From contig NZ_JASISO010000041.1 of NCBI RefSeq assembly GCF_030063135.1, forward strand, positions 1 through 64,000: a stretch of DNA of 64,000 bases. Direction: 5' to 3'. Origin of the DNA: Streptomyces sp. G-G2. GTDB taxonomy: Bacteria > Actinomycetota > Actinomycetes > Streptomycetales > Streptomycetaceae. This document shows, in pieces, positions 50,796-58,931 of the stretch. Every line of letters begins with the position of its first letter. The stretch's first letter is position 1. The notes beneath the pieces are model-generated. The model had not been told where the DNA came from. It saw only the letters and a program-made list of their open reading frames with translations, and made no database searches. The translations under genes were made by a program, and so were the position numbers.

Positions 50796-52325
50796 ATGTC
50801 CACAGACAAGAACCGCGCCACCGCCGCCGCGATCCTTCCGCTGGTCGGCGGCTCCGGCAACATCACCTCGATCGCGCACTGCATGACCCGCCTGCGGATC
50901 GGCCTGCGCGACCGCACCCTCGTCCAGGACGAGGCCCTCAAGGCCCTCCCCGCCGTCATGGGCGTCGTCGAGGACGACACGTACCAGATCGTCCTCGGCC
51001 CCGGCACCGTCGCCCGGGTCACCCCAGAACTGGAAGCCCTGGTCGCCGAGGAGCGCGCCGCGGCCCCCGCGCCCGAGCCCGCACCCGACCCCGGCCACGG
51101 CCCCGGACACGCGGTGACCGCCGACGAACTGGCCGCCCAGGGCGCGGCCCTCAAGCAGGCCCAGAAGGCGAAGAACTCCACCCCCTTCAAGCTCTTCCTG
51201 CGCCGCATCGCGAACATCTTCGTCCCGCTGATCCCGGCCCTCATCGGCTGCGGCATCATCGCGGGGCTCAACGGACTGCTGATCAATTTCGGCTGGCTGC
51301 CCACCATCGTCCCGGCGCTCGCCGCGATGGCCTCCGGCTTCATGTCGCTGATCGCCGTCTTCGTCGGCCTCAACACGGCGAAGGAGTTCGGCGGTACGCC
51401 CATCCTGGGCGGTGCGGTCGCCGCGATCATCGTCTTCCCCGGCGTCGCCAAGATCGACGTCTTCGGCCAGCAGCTCTCCCCCGGTCAGGGCGGTGTGCTC
51501 GGCGCCCTCGCCGCCGCGCTGCTCGCCGTGTACGTCGAGAAGCGGTGTCGCAGGTGGGTGCCCGAGGCCCTCGACGTCCTGGTCACCCCCACCCTGACCG
51601 TGCTGATCGCCGGTCTGGTCACCCTCTTCGGCCTGATGTTCCTCGCGGGTGAGGCCTCCACCGCCATCGGTACGTTCGCCACCTGGCTGCTCGCCAGCGG
51701 CGGCGCCTTCGCCGGGCTGGTCCTCGGCGGGCTCTTCCTCCCCCTGGTCATGCTCGGCCTGCACCAGGCCCTGATCCCGATCCACACCACCTTGATCGAG
51801 CAGACCGGCTACACCGTCCTGCTCCCCATCCTGGCCATGGCGGGCGCGGGCCAGGTCGGCGCGGCCATCGCGGTCTACTACCGCCTCCCGCGCAACGGTT
51901 CGCTGCGCCGCACCATCAAGTCCGCCCTCCCCGCCGGTTTCCTGGGCATCGGCGAACCGCTGATCTACGGCGTCTCGCTGCCGCTGGGCCGCCCCTTCGT
52001 CACCGCCTGCGTCGGCGGCGCGGCGGGCGGGGCCTTCGTGGGCCTCTTCAACCAGCTGGGCGTGGCCTTCGGTTCGACCGCGATCGGCCCCTCGGGCTGG
52101 GCCCTCTTCCCCCTGCTCAACGGCAAGGGCGGGCTGGGCGCCACCATCGCGATCTACGCGGGCGGGCTGGCCATCGGCTACGCGGTCGGCTTCCTCGCCA
52201 CCTACTTCTTCGGCTTCACGCGGCAGATGCTGGTGGACCTGAACACCGACCCGGAGAACGGCCCGGCCGCCGCCGACGCCACGGCCGCATCGCCGGTCCC
52301 CGAGAAGGAACCGGCGATGTCGTAA
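50796..52325 (+). CDS. PTS EIIBC transporter, probably for MurNAc
   Basis: The 509-aa protein has an EIIB domain at residues 1-85 (LVGGSGNITSIAHCMTRLR, with Cys29 phosphorylated). A Pro/Ala-rich linker leads into an EIIC domain of about ten helices (KLFLRRIANIFVPLIPALIG; GFLGIGEPLIYGV with the conserved GEP). No EIIA is fused, so a separate EIIA must phosphorylate it. Its place after murR-murQ marks it as MurP-like, importing and phosphorylating MurNAc. Other amino sugars cannot be excluded by sequence. Confidence 0.9.
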   Translation: MSTDKNRATAAAILPLVGGSGNITSIAHCMTRLRIGLRDRTLVQDEALKALPAVMGVVEDDTYQIVLGPGTVARVTPELEALVAEERAAAPAPEPAPDPGHGPGHAVTADELAAQGAALKQAQKAKNSTPFKLFLRRIANIFVPLIPALIGCGIIAGLNGLLINFGWLPTIVPALAAMASGFMSLIAVFVGLNTAKEFGGTPILGGAVAAIIVFPGVAKIDVFGQQLSPGQGGVLGALAAALLAVYVEKRCRRWVPEALDVLVTPTLTVLIAGLVTLFGLMFLAGEASTAIGTFATWLLASGGAFAGLVLGGLFLPLVMLGLHQALIPIHTTLIEQTGYTVLLPILAMAGAGQVGAAIAVYYRLPRNGSLRRTIKSALPAGFLGIGEPLIYGVSLPLGRPFVTACVGGAAGGAFVGLFNQLGVAFGSTAIGPSGWALFPLLNGKGGLGATIAIYAGGLAIGYAVGFLATYFFGFTRQMLVDLNTDPENGPAAADATAASPVPEKEPAMS

Positions 52326-52379
52326 CGGCCTCACGCCCGACGGCCTACGCCGTCACGCTCGTACGGCCCGGGGCGGAGG

Positions 52380-53624
52380 TCACTTCGCCTCGGGCTCCCC
52401 GGGCAGGGTGTAGACGTTCCCCGGCGAGACGATCTTGGTGATCGCCTGTCCGATGACCGTACTGGGCTCGGAGTCCTTGTAGTTGGTGTCCGTGTTCAGC
52501 ACCACCACCATGGTCGCCTTCGCCGACGGCAGGTAGACGGTCAGCGACTCGTAGCCCGGCAGCGAACCGTTGTGCCCGGTCCAGCCCTCGGTCGTGAAGA
52601 TGCCGAGCCCGTACCCGGCGTCCGGGATCGTGGTCGTCAGGGTCTTCAGCCGCTGCCGCTGCGTGGCGGCACTGACCATGACCTTCCCGTCGGGCAGCAC
52701 TCCCGTGGCCACCGTGCGCGCCCATGTCCGCAGGTCGTCCAGGGTCGAGATCATCGCGCCCGCCGCCCAGCCCCAGGAGGGGTTCCAGTCGGCCGTGTCC
52801 TCGGTCTTCCCGCTCGCCGTCTGCTCGGTGTACCCCTGCGCGTGCGGCTCCGGGAACTCCGCGCCGGCCGGGAAGAGCGTGCGGTCCATGCCCGCCGGGG
52901 TGAGGATGTGCTCCTTGACGTAGTCCGCGAGCGGCTGACCCGACTGCTTCTCGACCACCAGGCCGAGCAGGATGAGATTGGTGTTGCAGTAGAAGAACTT
53001 CTCGCCCGGCGCGGACAGCACCGGGTGCTTGAAGGCGTACGCGAGCAGCTCCTGCGGGGTGAACGCCCGGGTCGGATCGGACGTCAGGGCCTTGTAGAAG
53101 CCGGGGTCCTGGGTGTAGCTGAACAACCCGCTGCGCATCTCGGCCAGCTGCCGCAAGGTGATCTTGTCCCCGTTGGGCACCCCGTCGACGTACTTCCCGA
53201 TCGGGTCGTCGAGGCCCACCTTCTTCTGGTCGACGAGCTGGAGCAGCGCCGTCACCGTGAACGTCTTGGTCTCGCTGCCGATCCGCATGTACAGGTCCGG
53301 CGTCATCTTCTGCCCGGTGGCCTTGTCGGCGACCCCGAACGACTTCACGTACTGCCCCTTGTCGGGCGTCCACACCCCGACGGTGGCGCCGGGCACGCTC
53401 GCCTCGCGCATGGCCTTCCGCACCGCTTCGTCGAGCTGCTGGGCCACGGCGGGCGTGAGTTCGCGTACGGCGCCGGGCGGGACCGGTGGATCGGTGGCGG
53501 AGGCCACGGCAGCTACGGAGGCCGGGTGCGCGAACGCCACCCCGCCCGCGACCGGCACCATCAACGTCCCGACCGCGACGGCGGTCACGGCCCCCTTGCG
53601 CAACCGATTGCCCGAATGTGTCAT
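52380..53624 (-). CDS. Secreted serine hydrolase, beta-lactamase/DD-peptidase family
   Basis: The 414-aa protein has a signal peptide (RLRKGAVTAVAVGTLMVPVAGGVAFA). The catalytic SxxK is Ser117-x-x-Lys120 in RIGSETKTF; the YxN-like motif is YCN in KFFYCNTNLILLG; HNG replaces the KTG triad in GHNGSLPGY. This pattern belongs to class C beta-lactamase-like D-alanyl-D-alanine carboxypeptidases and esterases. It converges on the MurNAc transporter gene, so a wall-remodelling role fits, but the substrate is inferred. Confidence 0.88.
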   Translation of the reverse strand: MTHSGNRLRKGAVTAVAVGTLMVPVAGGVAFAHPASVAAVASATDPPVPPGAVRELTPAVAQQLDEAVRKAMREASVPGATVGVWTPDKGQYVKSFGVADKATGQKMTPDLYMRIGSETKTFTVTALLQLVDQKKVGLDDPIGKYVDGVPNGDKITLRQLAEMRSGLFSYTQDPGFYKALTSDPTRAFTPQELLAYAFKHPVLSAPGEKFFYCNTNLILLGLVVEKQSGQPLADYVKEHILTPAGMDRTLFPAGAEFPEPHAQGYTEQTASGKTEDTADWNPSWGWAAGAMISTLDDLRTWARTVATGVLPDGKVMVSAATQRQRLKTLTTTIPDAGYGLGIFTTEGWTGHNGSLPGYESLTVYLPSAKATMVVVLNTDTNYKDSEPSTVIGQAITKIVSPGNVYTLPGEPEAK

Positions 53625-53711
53625 GGGATGACTCCATCCATACGAGGACAAACCTCGGAGTCATCGTAGGCCGTCACGGAGGGGGCCCGCTCGTGGAGCG
53701 CCTCGACGAGG

Positions 53712-54314
53712 TCAGTGCGGGAACGCCGCCGTGTCCAAGGTCAACGGGAAGGGCTTGGGCAGCACCAGCTTGTCACCGAACGCCACGCGGTCCGCGTGCT
53801 TGTACGCACCGTTCTGGGGTTCGGTGAACAAGGTGGTCGTCGGACCGTGCTCGTCGAAACGGTCGATCAGCAGGTAGGCCGGGACCGGAGCGTGCGCGTA
53901 CGCCCACAACTTCTTCTTCCGGTCCTCCTCGGCATTGCCCTTGGAGGTGATCTCCACGACGAGCAGCGCATCGGCCGCGTCGACGGGGAGGGAGACGTCC
54001 GGATCGGCTCCGGCGACCAACTCCCGCGGGACGACCACGAGGTCAGGCACATACAGCTTGTCCAGCGGCCCGACCTGGATCCCGAGCGTCTGATAGAGCC
54101 CCCACGCCATCGGCAGGACGCCGTACAGCGCGCGCTGAAGCCGTTCGGCGATCTCGTTGTGATGGGGGTGGTGCGGTGGCACCAAGGTGATCTGCCCTCC
54201 GTCGATCTCGGCGCGCCAGCCCTCCGGCACGTCCAGGTCACGCCAGCTCTGCAGCAGGTACTCCCACGCACGACTGCCGGAGTCCCGGCCGTCCTCGACC
54301 ATGGCAGCGGTCAT
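53712..54314 (-). CDS. Uma2-family endonuclease-like protein
   Basis: The 200-aa protein matches Uma2 (formerly DUF820). The helical start leads to EIDGGQITLVPPHHPHHNEIAERL; the PD-(D/E)XK-type core shows YVPDLVVV and LLVVEITSKGN. These families are abundant in streptomycetes; the nuclease activity is predicted by fold and the biological role is unsettled. The ATG at 54314 has GGAGAGGGG upstream. Confidence 0.87.
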   Translation of the reverse strand: MTAAMVEDGRDSGSRAWEYLLQSWRDLDVPEGWRAEIDGGQITLVPPHHPHHNEIAERLQRALYGVLPMAWGLYQTLGIQVGPLDKLYVPDLVVVPRELVAGADPDVSLPVDAADALLVVEITSKGNAEEDRKKKLWAYAHAPVPAYLLIDRFDEHGPTTTLFTEPQNGAYKHADRVAFGDKLVLPKPFPLTLDTAAFPH

Positions 54315-54448
54315 CGAGGGTCCCCTCTCCCGTGGCATATGCCAGCAAGCGTAATTCGACGGTTTCGCGGTGCGCAGCCGCTCCTTTCAGCGTCCCACGA
54401 TCGAGTGGCTCACGCAGCAACCCCGCGCACCCGGCCGCGGCGGCCCTG

Positions 54449-55225
54449 CTACGCCCGGTACACCCGCAGGGCCGACACCTCCCAGGACATCTCCGAGATC
54501 CCCGGTTCCGGGGCCGGATGGTAGTTCCCGGCCGAGACCGACAGGTTCACGATGAGGTACGCGCGCCAGCGGCGGCCGACGCCCTTGCGGTCCGCGAAGA
54601 CCCGGGTGCCGTTGATCCACCAGACCACCGAGTTCCGCCCGAGCTCGACCTTCAGGTCCACCCAGGCGCCCGGCCGGACCCCCGGGTCGTGGTGGTAGTG
54701 GCTCGCGCCCCGCACGTGGTTCGACAGCTCCAGCAGGTCCGGGTTGTCGGGGTGGTACTCGAAGAAGTCGATCTCCTGGCCGCCGTCGCGCCAGGTCCAG
54801 ATCGCGGGCCAGGCGCCCAGCTCCACCGGCAGCTTCACCCGCGCTTCCAGCACGTCGTCGGTGCGCACCGTGAAGCCCTCGTCGCTGCCCTCGGTGGTGA
54901 GCAGGCCGGAGTCCCAGTTTCCGTCGGGGCGACGGGTCGCGCGGAAGACACCGCCGCGGCTGTAGGAGGGGTCGGTGACGAGGTGGTCCAGTTTGTTGTC
55001 GCCGGGGTTGGTCGGACCGCCGCCCGGATACGCCCACGAGCGTCCCGCGACCCATTGGGCGGGCGAGGTGAAGTCGGCGGTGAAGACGGGGGCGCGGCGC
55101 GGCAGCCCGGCCCCCGCGCCCGCTTCCACCCCCACCACGGCGCCGCCCCGGCCGCCGCCGCCCGTGCCGATACTGCCGAGGCGGCGCGTCAGGCGCCGGA
55201 GCCATCCCAGATATTCCGCGTCCAT
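54449..55225 (-). CDS. Glycoside hydrolase family 16 (beta-glucanase-like)
   Basis: The 258-aa jelly-roll protein has the GH16 active-site signature GGQEIDFFEYHP, with the two Glu and intervening Asp. WTWRDG, PGAWVDLKVELG, VVWWINGTRVF and LIVNLSVSAG are typical strands. It would hydrolyse beta-1,3/1,4-glucans or galactans. No clear signal peptide is encoded: the N-terminus is MDAEYLGWLRRLTRRLG with a Gly-rich stretch, unusual for a polysaccharidase. The ATG at 55225 is chosen; an upstream ATG adds 11 residues. Confidence 0.86.
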   Translation of the reverse strand: MDAEYLGWLRRLTRRLGSIGTGGGGRGGAVVGVEAGAGAGLPRRAPVFTADFTSPAQWVAGRSWAYPGGGPTNPGDNKLDHLVTDPSYSRGGVFRATRRPDGNWDSGLLTTEGSDEGFTVRTDDVLEARVKLPVELGAWPAIWTWRDGGQEIDFFEYHPDNPDLLELSNHVRGASHYHHDPGVRPGAWVDLKVELGRNSVVWWINGTRVFADRKGVGRRWRAYLIVNLSVSAGNYHPAPEPGISEMSWEVSALRVYRA

Positions 55226-55289
55226 ACGGATGAAATGCCCGCAAGAGGACACCCGCACACGCGAATTCTCGCTCAGAGTAATACGACAA

Positions 55290-55904
55290 CTACACGGGGC
55301 GACCCGCGTCGCGTGCGGCAGCGATGAACTTCCGGATCAGCTCGGGGGACTTCACCCCGCGCACGCTCTCGACGCCGCTCGATACGTCGACCCCCCAGGC
55401 CCCGGTGACCACCACGGCCCGCCGCACCGTGTCGGGAGTCAGCCCGCCCGCCAGCAGCCAGCGCCCGGCCGGGGCGGTGAACTCCGCCGAGCCCCAGTTC
55501 CACGGCTCGCCCGACCCCGGGTCCGGGGCGTCGATCAGCAGCAGGTCCTCCCCGTACTCCCCGCACCGCTCCACGTGCTCGGAGGTGGCCCGCAGCAGCG
55601 TCCGGCCCCCGGCCCGCAGGGCCTCGTAGTACTCCGGCCCCTCGTCCCCGTGCAGTTGGACCGCGCGCAGCCCGCTCTCCTCGGTGAGGCGCCGCACCTC
55701 GTCCACCGACTGCCCCCGGAACACCCCGACGGTCAGCACCCCGTCCGGCACCCGCCGGGCCAACTCCCGCGCGAGCGCGGCCCCGACCGTACGGGGACTG
55801 CCGGGCGCGAACACGAACCCGAGGGCGTCGGCCCCCGCCTCGACGGCCACGTCCACATCGGCCGCTTCCCGCAACCCGCAGATCTTGATGAACACATCAC
55901 TCAT
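55290..55904 (-). CDS. Phosphoribosylanthranilate isomerase-like protein
   Basis: The 204-aa TIM barrel contains the catalytic Cys in FIKICGLREAAD and the general-acid Asp in WGVDVSSGVES, with the phosphate loop GGLTPDTV, as in TrpF (EC 5.3.1.24). In many streptomycetes the HisA homologue PriA does this step, so this copy may be redundant or specialised. It lies after the groEL terminator and is not in a trp operon. RBS context is weak. Confidence 0.88.
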   Translation of the reverse strand: MSDVFIKICGLREAADVDVAVEAGADALGFVFAPGSPRTVGAALARELARRVPDGVLTVGVFRGQSVDEVRRLTEESGLRAVQLHGDEGPEYYEALRAGGRTLLRATSEHVERCGEYGEDLLLIDAPDPGSGEPWNWGSAEFTAPAGRWLLAGGLTPDTVRRAVVVTGAWGVDVSSGVESVRGVKSPELIRKFIAAARDAGRPV

Positions 55905-55937
55905 ACGGGCAGTCAACCACCCCGCCGCGAAAACGCC

Positions 55938-55973
55938 CGAGGGCGGCACCCCCCGTGGGGAGTGCCGCCCTCG
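55938..55973 (-). terminator. groEL terminator
   Basis: 12-bp stem CGAGGGCGGCAC / GTGCCGCCCTCG with a further CCCC/GGGG pairing inside. Confidence 0.88.
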
Positions 55974-56004
55974 TTCGAAGAACAGCCGATCAGCCAGGGG
56001 CCGA

Positions 56005-57627
56005 TCAGAAGTCCATGTCACCGCCCGGCATGCCGCCGCCCGCGGGGGCACCGGCCTTCTCGGGCTTGTCGGCGATGACGGCCTCGGTGGTGAGGAAGAG
56101 GGCCGCGATCGACGCCGCGTTCTGCAGCGCGGAACGGGTGACCTTCGCCGGGTCGATGATGCCCTCGGCGATCATGTCGACGTACTCGCCGGTCGCGGCG
56201 TTCAGGCCGTGACCGATCGGCAGGTTGCGCACCTTCTCGACGACGACGCCACCCTCGAGACCACCGTTGATGGCGATCTGCTTGAGCGGGGCCTCCAGCG
56301 CGAGCTTCACGGCGTTGGCGCCGGTCGCCTCGTCGCCCGTGAGCTCGAGCTTCTCGAAGACCGCGGTGGCCTGGAGCAGGGCCACGCCGCCACCGGCGAC
56401 GATGCCCTCTTCGACGGCCGCCTTGGCGTTGCGGACGGCGTCCTCGATGCGGTGCTTGCGCTCCTTGAGCTCAACCTCCGTCGCGGCACCGGCCTTGATG
56501 ACGGCCACGCCGCCGGCCAGCTTCGCGAGGCGCTCCTGGAGCTTCTCGCGGTCGTAGTCCGAGTCGGAGTTCTCGATCTCGGCACGGATCTGGTTGACGC
56601 GACCCTGAACCTGGTCGCTGTCACCGGCGCCGTCGACGATCGTGGTCTCGTCCTTGGTGATGACGACCTTGCGAGCGCGGCCGAGCAGGTCGAGGCCCGC
56701 GTTCTCCAGCTTGAGACCGACCTCCTCGGAGATGACGGTGCCGCCCGTGAGGATGGCGATGTCACCGAGCATGGCCTTGCGGCGGTCGCCGAAGCCCGGA
56801 GCCTTGACGGCGACGGACTTGAAAGTGCCGCGGATCTTGTTGACGACCAGGGTCGACAGGGCTTCGCCCTCGACGTCCTCGGCGATGATCAGCAGCGCCT
56901 TGCCGGACTGCATGACCTTCTCCAGGAGCGGCAGCAGGTCCTTGACCGAGCCGATCTTGGAGTTGACGATCAGGATGTACGGGTCGTCGAGGGACGACTC
57001 CATGCGCTCCATGTCGGTGGCGAAGTACGCCGAGATGTAGCCCTTGTCGAAGCGCATGCCCTCGGTGAGCTCGAGCTCCAGGCCGAAGGTCTGCGACTCC
57101 TCGACCGTGATGACGCCTTCCTTGCCGACCTTGTCCATAGCCTCGGCGATGAGCTCGCCGATCTGGGTGTCGGCGGCGGAGATGGAGGCCGTAGAAGCGA
57201 TCTGCTCCTTGGTCTCAACATCCTTGGCCTGCGCGAGCAGGGCGGCGGAGACGGCCTCGACGGCCTTCTCGATACCGCGCTTGAGCGCCATCGGGTTCGC
57301 ACCGGCGGCTACGTTGCGCAGACCCTCGCGAACGAGCGCCTGGGCGAGCACGGTCGCGGTGGTCGTACCGTCACCGGCGACGTCGTCCGTCTTCTTGGCG
57401 ACTTCCTTGACCAGCTCGGCGCCGATCTTCTCGTACGGGTCCTCGAGCTCGATCTCCTTGGCGATGGAGACACCATCGTTGGTGATCGTGGGGGCGCCCC
57501 ACTTCTTCTCAAGGACGACGTTGCGACCCTTGGGGCCAAGGGTGACCTTGACGGCGTCGGCGAGCTGGTTCATGCCTCGCTCGAGACCGCGCCGGGCCTC
57601 CTCGTTGAACGCAATGATCTTGGCCAT
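56005..57627 (-). CDS. groEL: Chaperonin GroEL (stand-alone copy)
   Basis: The 540-aa 60-kDa chaperonin starts MAKIIAFNEEARRGLERGMNQLAD. It has GDGTTTATVLAQAL (ATP site), KAPGFGDRRKAML and a C-terminus GGGMPGGDMDF. No groES lies next to it, as for the second groEL of Streptomyces (called groEL2). The GGAGGA ribosome binding site precedes the ATG. Two tandem CIRCE elements 130 bp upstream point to HrcA repression released by heat. Confidence 0.97.
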   Translation of the reverse strand: MAKIIAFNEEARRGLERGMNQLADAVKVTLGPKGRNVVLEKKWGAPTITNDGVSIAKEIELEDPYEKIGAELVKEVAKKTDDVAGDGTTTATVLAQALVREGLRNVAAGANPMALKRGIEKAVEAVSAALLAQAKDVETKEQIASTASISAADTQIGELIAEAMDKVGKEGVITVEESQTFGLELELTEGMRFDKGYISAYFATDMERMESSLDDPYILIVNSKIGSVKDLLPLLEKVMQSGKALLIIAEDVEGEALSTLVVNKIRGTFKSVAVKAPGFGDRRKAMLGDIAILTGGTVISEEVGLKLENAGLDLLGRARKVVITKDETTIVDGAGDSDQVQGRVNQIRAEIENSDSDYDREKLQERLAKLAGGVAVIKAGAATEVELKERKHRIEDAVRNAKAAVEEGIVAGGGVALLQATAVFEKLELTGDEATGANAVKLALEAPLKQIAINGGLEGGVVVEKVRNLPIGHGLNAATGEYVDMIAEGIIDPAKVTRSALQNAASIAALFLTTEAVIADKPEKAGAPAGGGMPGGDMDF

Positions 57628-57756
57628 CTGAAGTGGTCCTCCCGGACAGCGGTGGATTGCTCCCGGACCGCGCCCGCGCCCGCGACGGACGGCCTGTCAG
57701 TCTGGCGGTTTCTTCCCGCCAGACCTACGGGCCTCACCGACCCGGTCCTCGTTTTA

Positions 57757-57783
57757 GTAGCACTCTCACCTGGAGAGTGCTAA
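57757..57783 (-). promoter_or_regulatory. CIRCE element 1 (groEL)
   Basis: TAGCACTC-N9-GAGTGCTAA; consensus TTAGCACTC-N9-GAGTGCTAA with one change in the first arm. This is the HrcA repressor site. Confidence 0.92.
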
Positions 57784-57792
57784 CGCCAATGA

Positions 57793-57819
57793 TTAGCACT
57801 CGGCACCCCCGAGTGCAAG
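57793..57819 (-). promoter_or_regulatory. CIRCE element 2 (groEL)
   Basis: TTAGCACTC-N9-GAGTGCAAG, 9 bp from CIRCE 1. On the minus strand a TTGCAC/TAATCA promoter pair with 17-bp spacing overlaps it. Confidence 0.88.
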
Positions 57820-57887
57820 CGGCTTCGGGGAACAACGGGTGAACGGCGGGGCCCCGGACGCGCTCCCGGGCGCGCCGCCGCACGGCC

Positions 57888-57936
57888 CCGGGCGTGGCGG
57901 CGCGGGGTTCCGGGCGTGGCGGCGCGGGGTTCCGGG
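57888..57936. repeat. 22-bp tandem repeat
   Basis: CCGGGCGTGGCGGCGCGGGG-type unit, about 2.2 copies, between the groEL promoter and the csp terminator. No gene is seen from 57820 to 57941. Confidence 0.8.
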
Positions 57937-57941
57937 AGGCA

Positions 57942-57981
57942 CGAAGGGCCCGCATCCCAGTCTCAGGATGCGGGCCCTTCG
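57942..57981 (-). terminator. Terminator of the cold-shock gene
   Basis: Perfect 16-bp stem (57942-57957 with 57966-57981) and 8-nt loop, downstream of the csp stop at 58012. Confidence 0.9.
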
Positions 57982-58011
57982 CGTACGTATGTCGGTGGTC
58001 GATCGCTCCGG

Positions 58012-58218
58012 CTAGCCGACTGCGAGCTTGACCATGTCCGCCTGCGGACCCTTCTGGCCCTGCGAGATCTCGAACTCGACCCGCTGACCTTCTTCAAGGG
58101 TGCGGTACCCGTCCATCTGGATGGCGCTGTAGTGGACGAACACATCCGCACCACCGTCGACCGCGATGAAGCCGTAGCCCTTCTCCGCGTTGAACCACTT
58201 GACGGTGCCCTGAGCCAT
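58012..58218 (-). CDS. CspA-family cold-shock protein
   Basis: The 68-aa protein is a single cold-shock domain: MAQGTVKWFNAEKGYGFIAV with RNP1 KGYGFI and RNP2 DVFVHYSAI. It binds single-stranded nucleic acids and acts as an RNA chaperone. GGGGAG precedes the ATG. It is the compact form, in contrast to the extended protein at 34255. Confidence 0.95.
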   Translation of the reverse strand: MAQGTVKWFNAEKGYGFIAVDGGADVFVHYSAIQMDGYRTLEEGQRVEFEISQGQKGPQADMVKLAVG

Positions 58219-58550
58219 GCCTAACTCCCCTATTACTGGCCCTTGCGCAGGCCCGCACTTCGCGGACCCGGGTCAGAACTTGCGCCGGAACGCCTCGACC
58301 GGGGCTGAATGTATCCGCACCGCTGCTGTCTGCAACAGGTCATTCCGACGAGAATTCTGGACACGCGGAAAGATTGAAATAGGGTGAAAACTAGGAATAT
58401 TCCCGGGCAACTCGGGCCGGGCAAAGCGCACCAACTACCCATAGCGCGCTTGCATGTTGACTCAATGTCAACCCTTCCGCGGCCCGTTCATATGCGGCGG
58501 GCAAGAACAGCGGCGGGGACTTCCCCAACTCTACCGCGCTCAACCCAGCA
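58219..58550. other. Upstream region of csp, AT-richer, with a GTTGAC dyad
   Basis: The stretch is noticeably AT-richer than the window, chiefly 58340-58400. GTTGAC-N5-GTCAAC at 58456-58472 is a perfect dyad with TTGAC (-35-like) on both strands. A 64-codon frame at 58391-58585 (minus) has no domain or ribosome binding site. A long csp leader is plausible. Confidence 0.5.
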
Positions 58551-58588
58551 GAATTGCCCCCTCCGTTTATTACCGGAAGGGGCAATTC
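58551..58588 (-). terminator. Terminator after the ThiS-like gene
   Basis: Stem GAATTGCCCCCTCCG with CGGAAGGGGCAATTC (one mismatch), AT-rich loop, 34 bp after the stop at 58622. Confidence 0.85.
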
Positions 58589-58621
58589 AGGTTCGTGCGC
58601 GCCGGTCGGGGGGCGGAAGGG

Positions 58622-58897
58622 TCAGCCGCCCGCGACGGCGGGGATGATCGAGACGCCCACACCGTCCGGCGTCGGCGTCTGCAGCCCGCTCTCGAAGCGC
58701 ACGTCGTCGTCGTTGACGTAGACGTTCACGAAGCGGCGCAGCTTGCCCTGGTCGTCGAGCACGCGGGCGGCGATGCCCGGGTGGCTCTGCTCCAGGGAGT
58801 CGATGACCTGCGCGAGGGTCGCGCCCTCGGCGGGCACCTCGGACTGGCCGCCCGTGTAGGTGCGCAGGATGGTGGGAATGCGGACGTTGACGCTCAT
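58622..58897 (-). CDS. MoaD/ThiS-family sulfur carrier protein
   Basis: The 91-aa beta-grasp protein (MSVNVRIPTILRTYTGGQSE ... VNVYVNDDDVRFESGLQTP ... IIPAVAGG) ends in the Gly-Gly needed for thiocarboxylation. It resembles CysO, the carrier for cysteine synthesis in mycobacteria, and carriers linked to threonine synthase genes. It follows thrC by 34 bp on the same strand, so an operon with an amino-acid or sulfur-transfer role is likely. Confidence 0.9.
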   Translation of the reverse strand: MSVNVRIPTILRTYTGGQSEVPAEGATLAQVIDSLEQSHPGIAARVLDDQGKLRRFVNVYVNDDDVRFESGLQTPTPDGVGVSIIPAVAGG

Positions 58898-58931
58898 GGC
58901 GCTACTGCCTTTCCGGGGGTCAGGGGGGTGG

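Noticed and set aside
58391..58585. 64-codon minus-strand frame upstream of csp
   Set aside because: No ribosome binding site, no domain, weak codon bias; noted only as part of the AT-rich leader.
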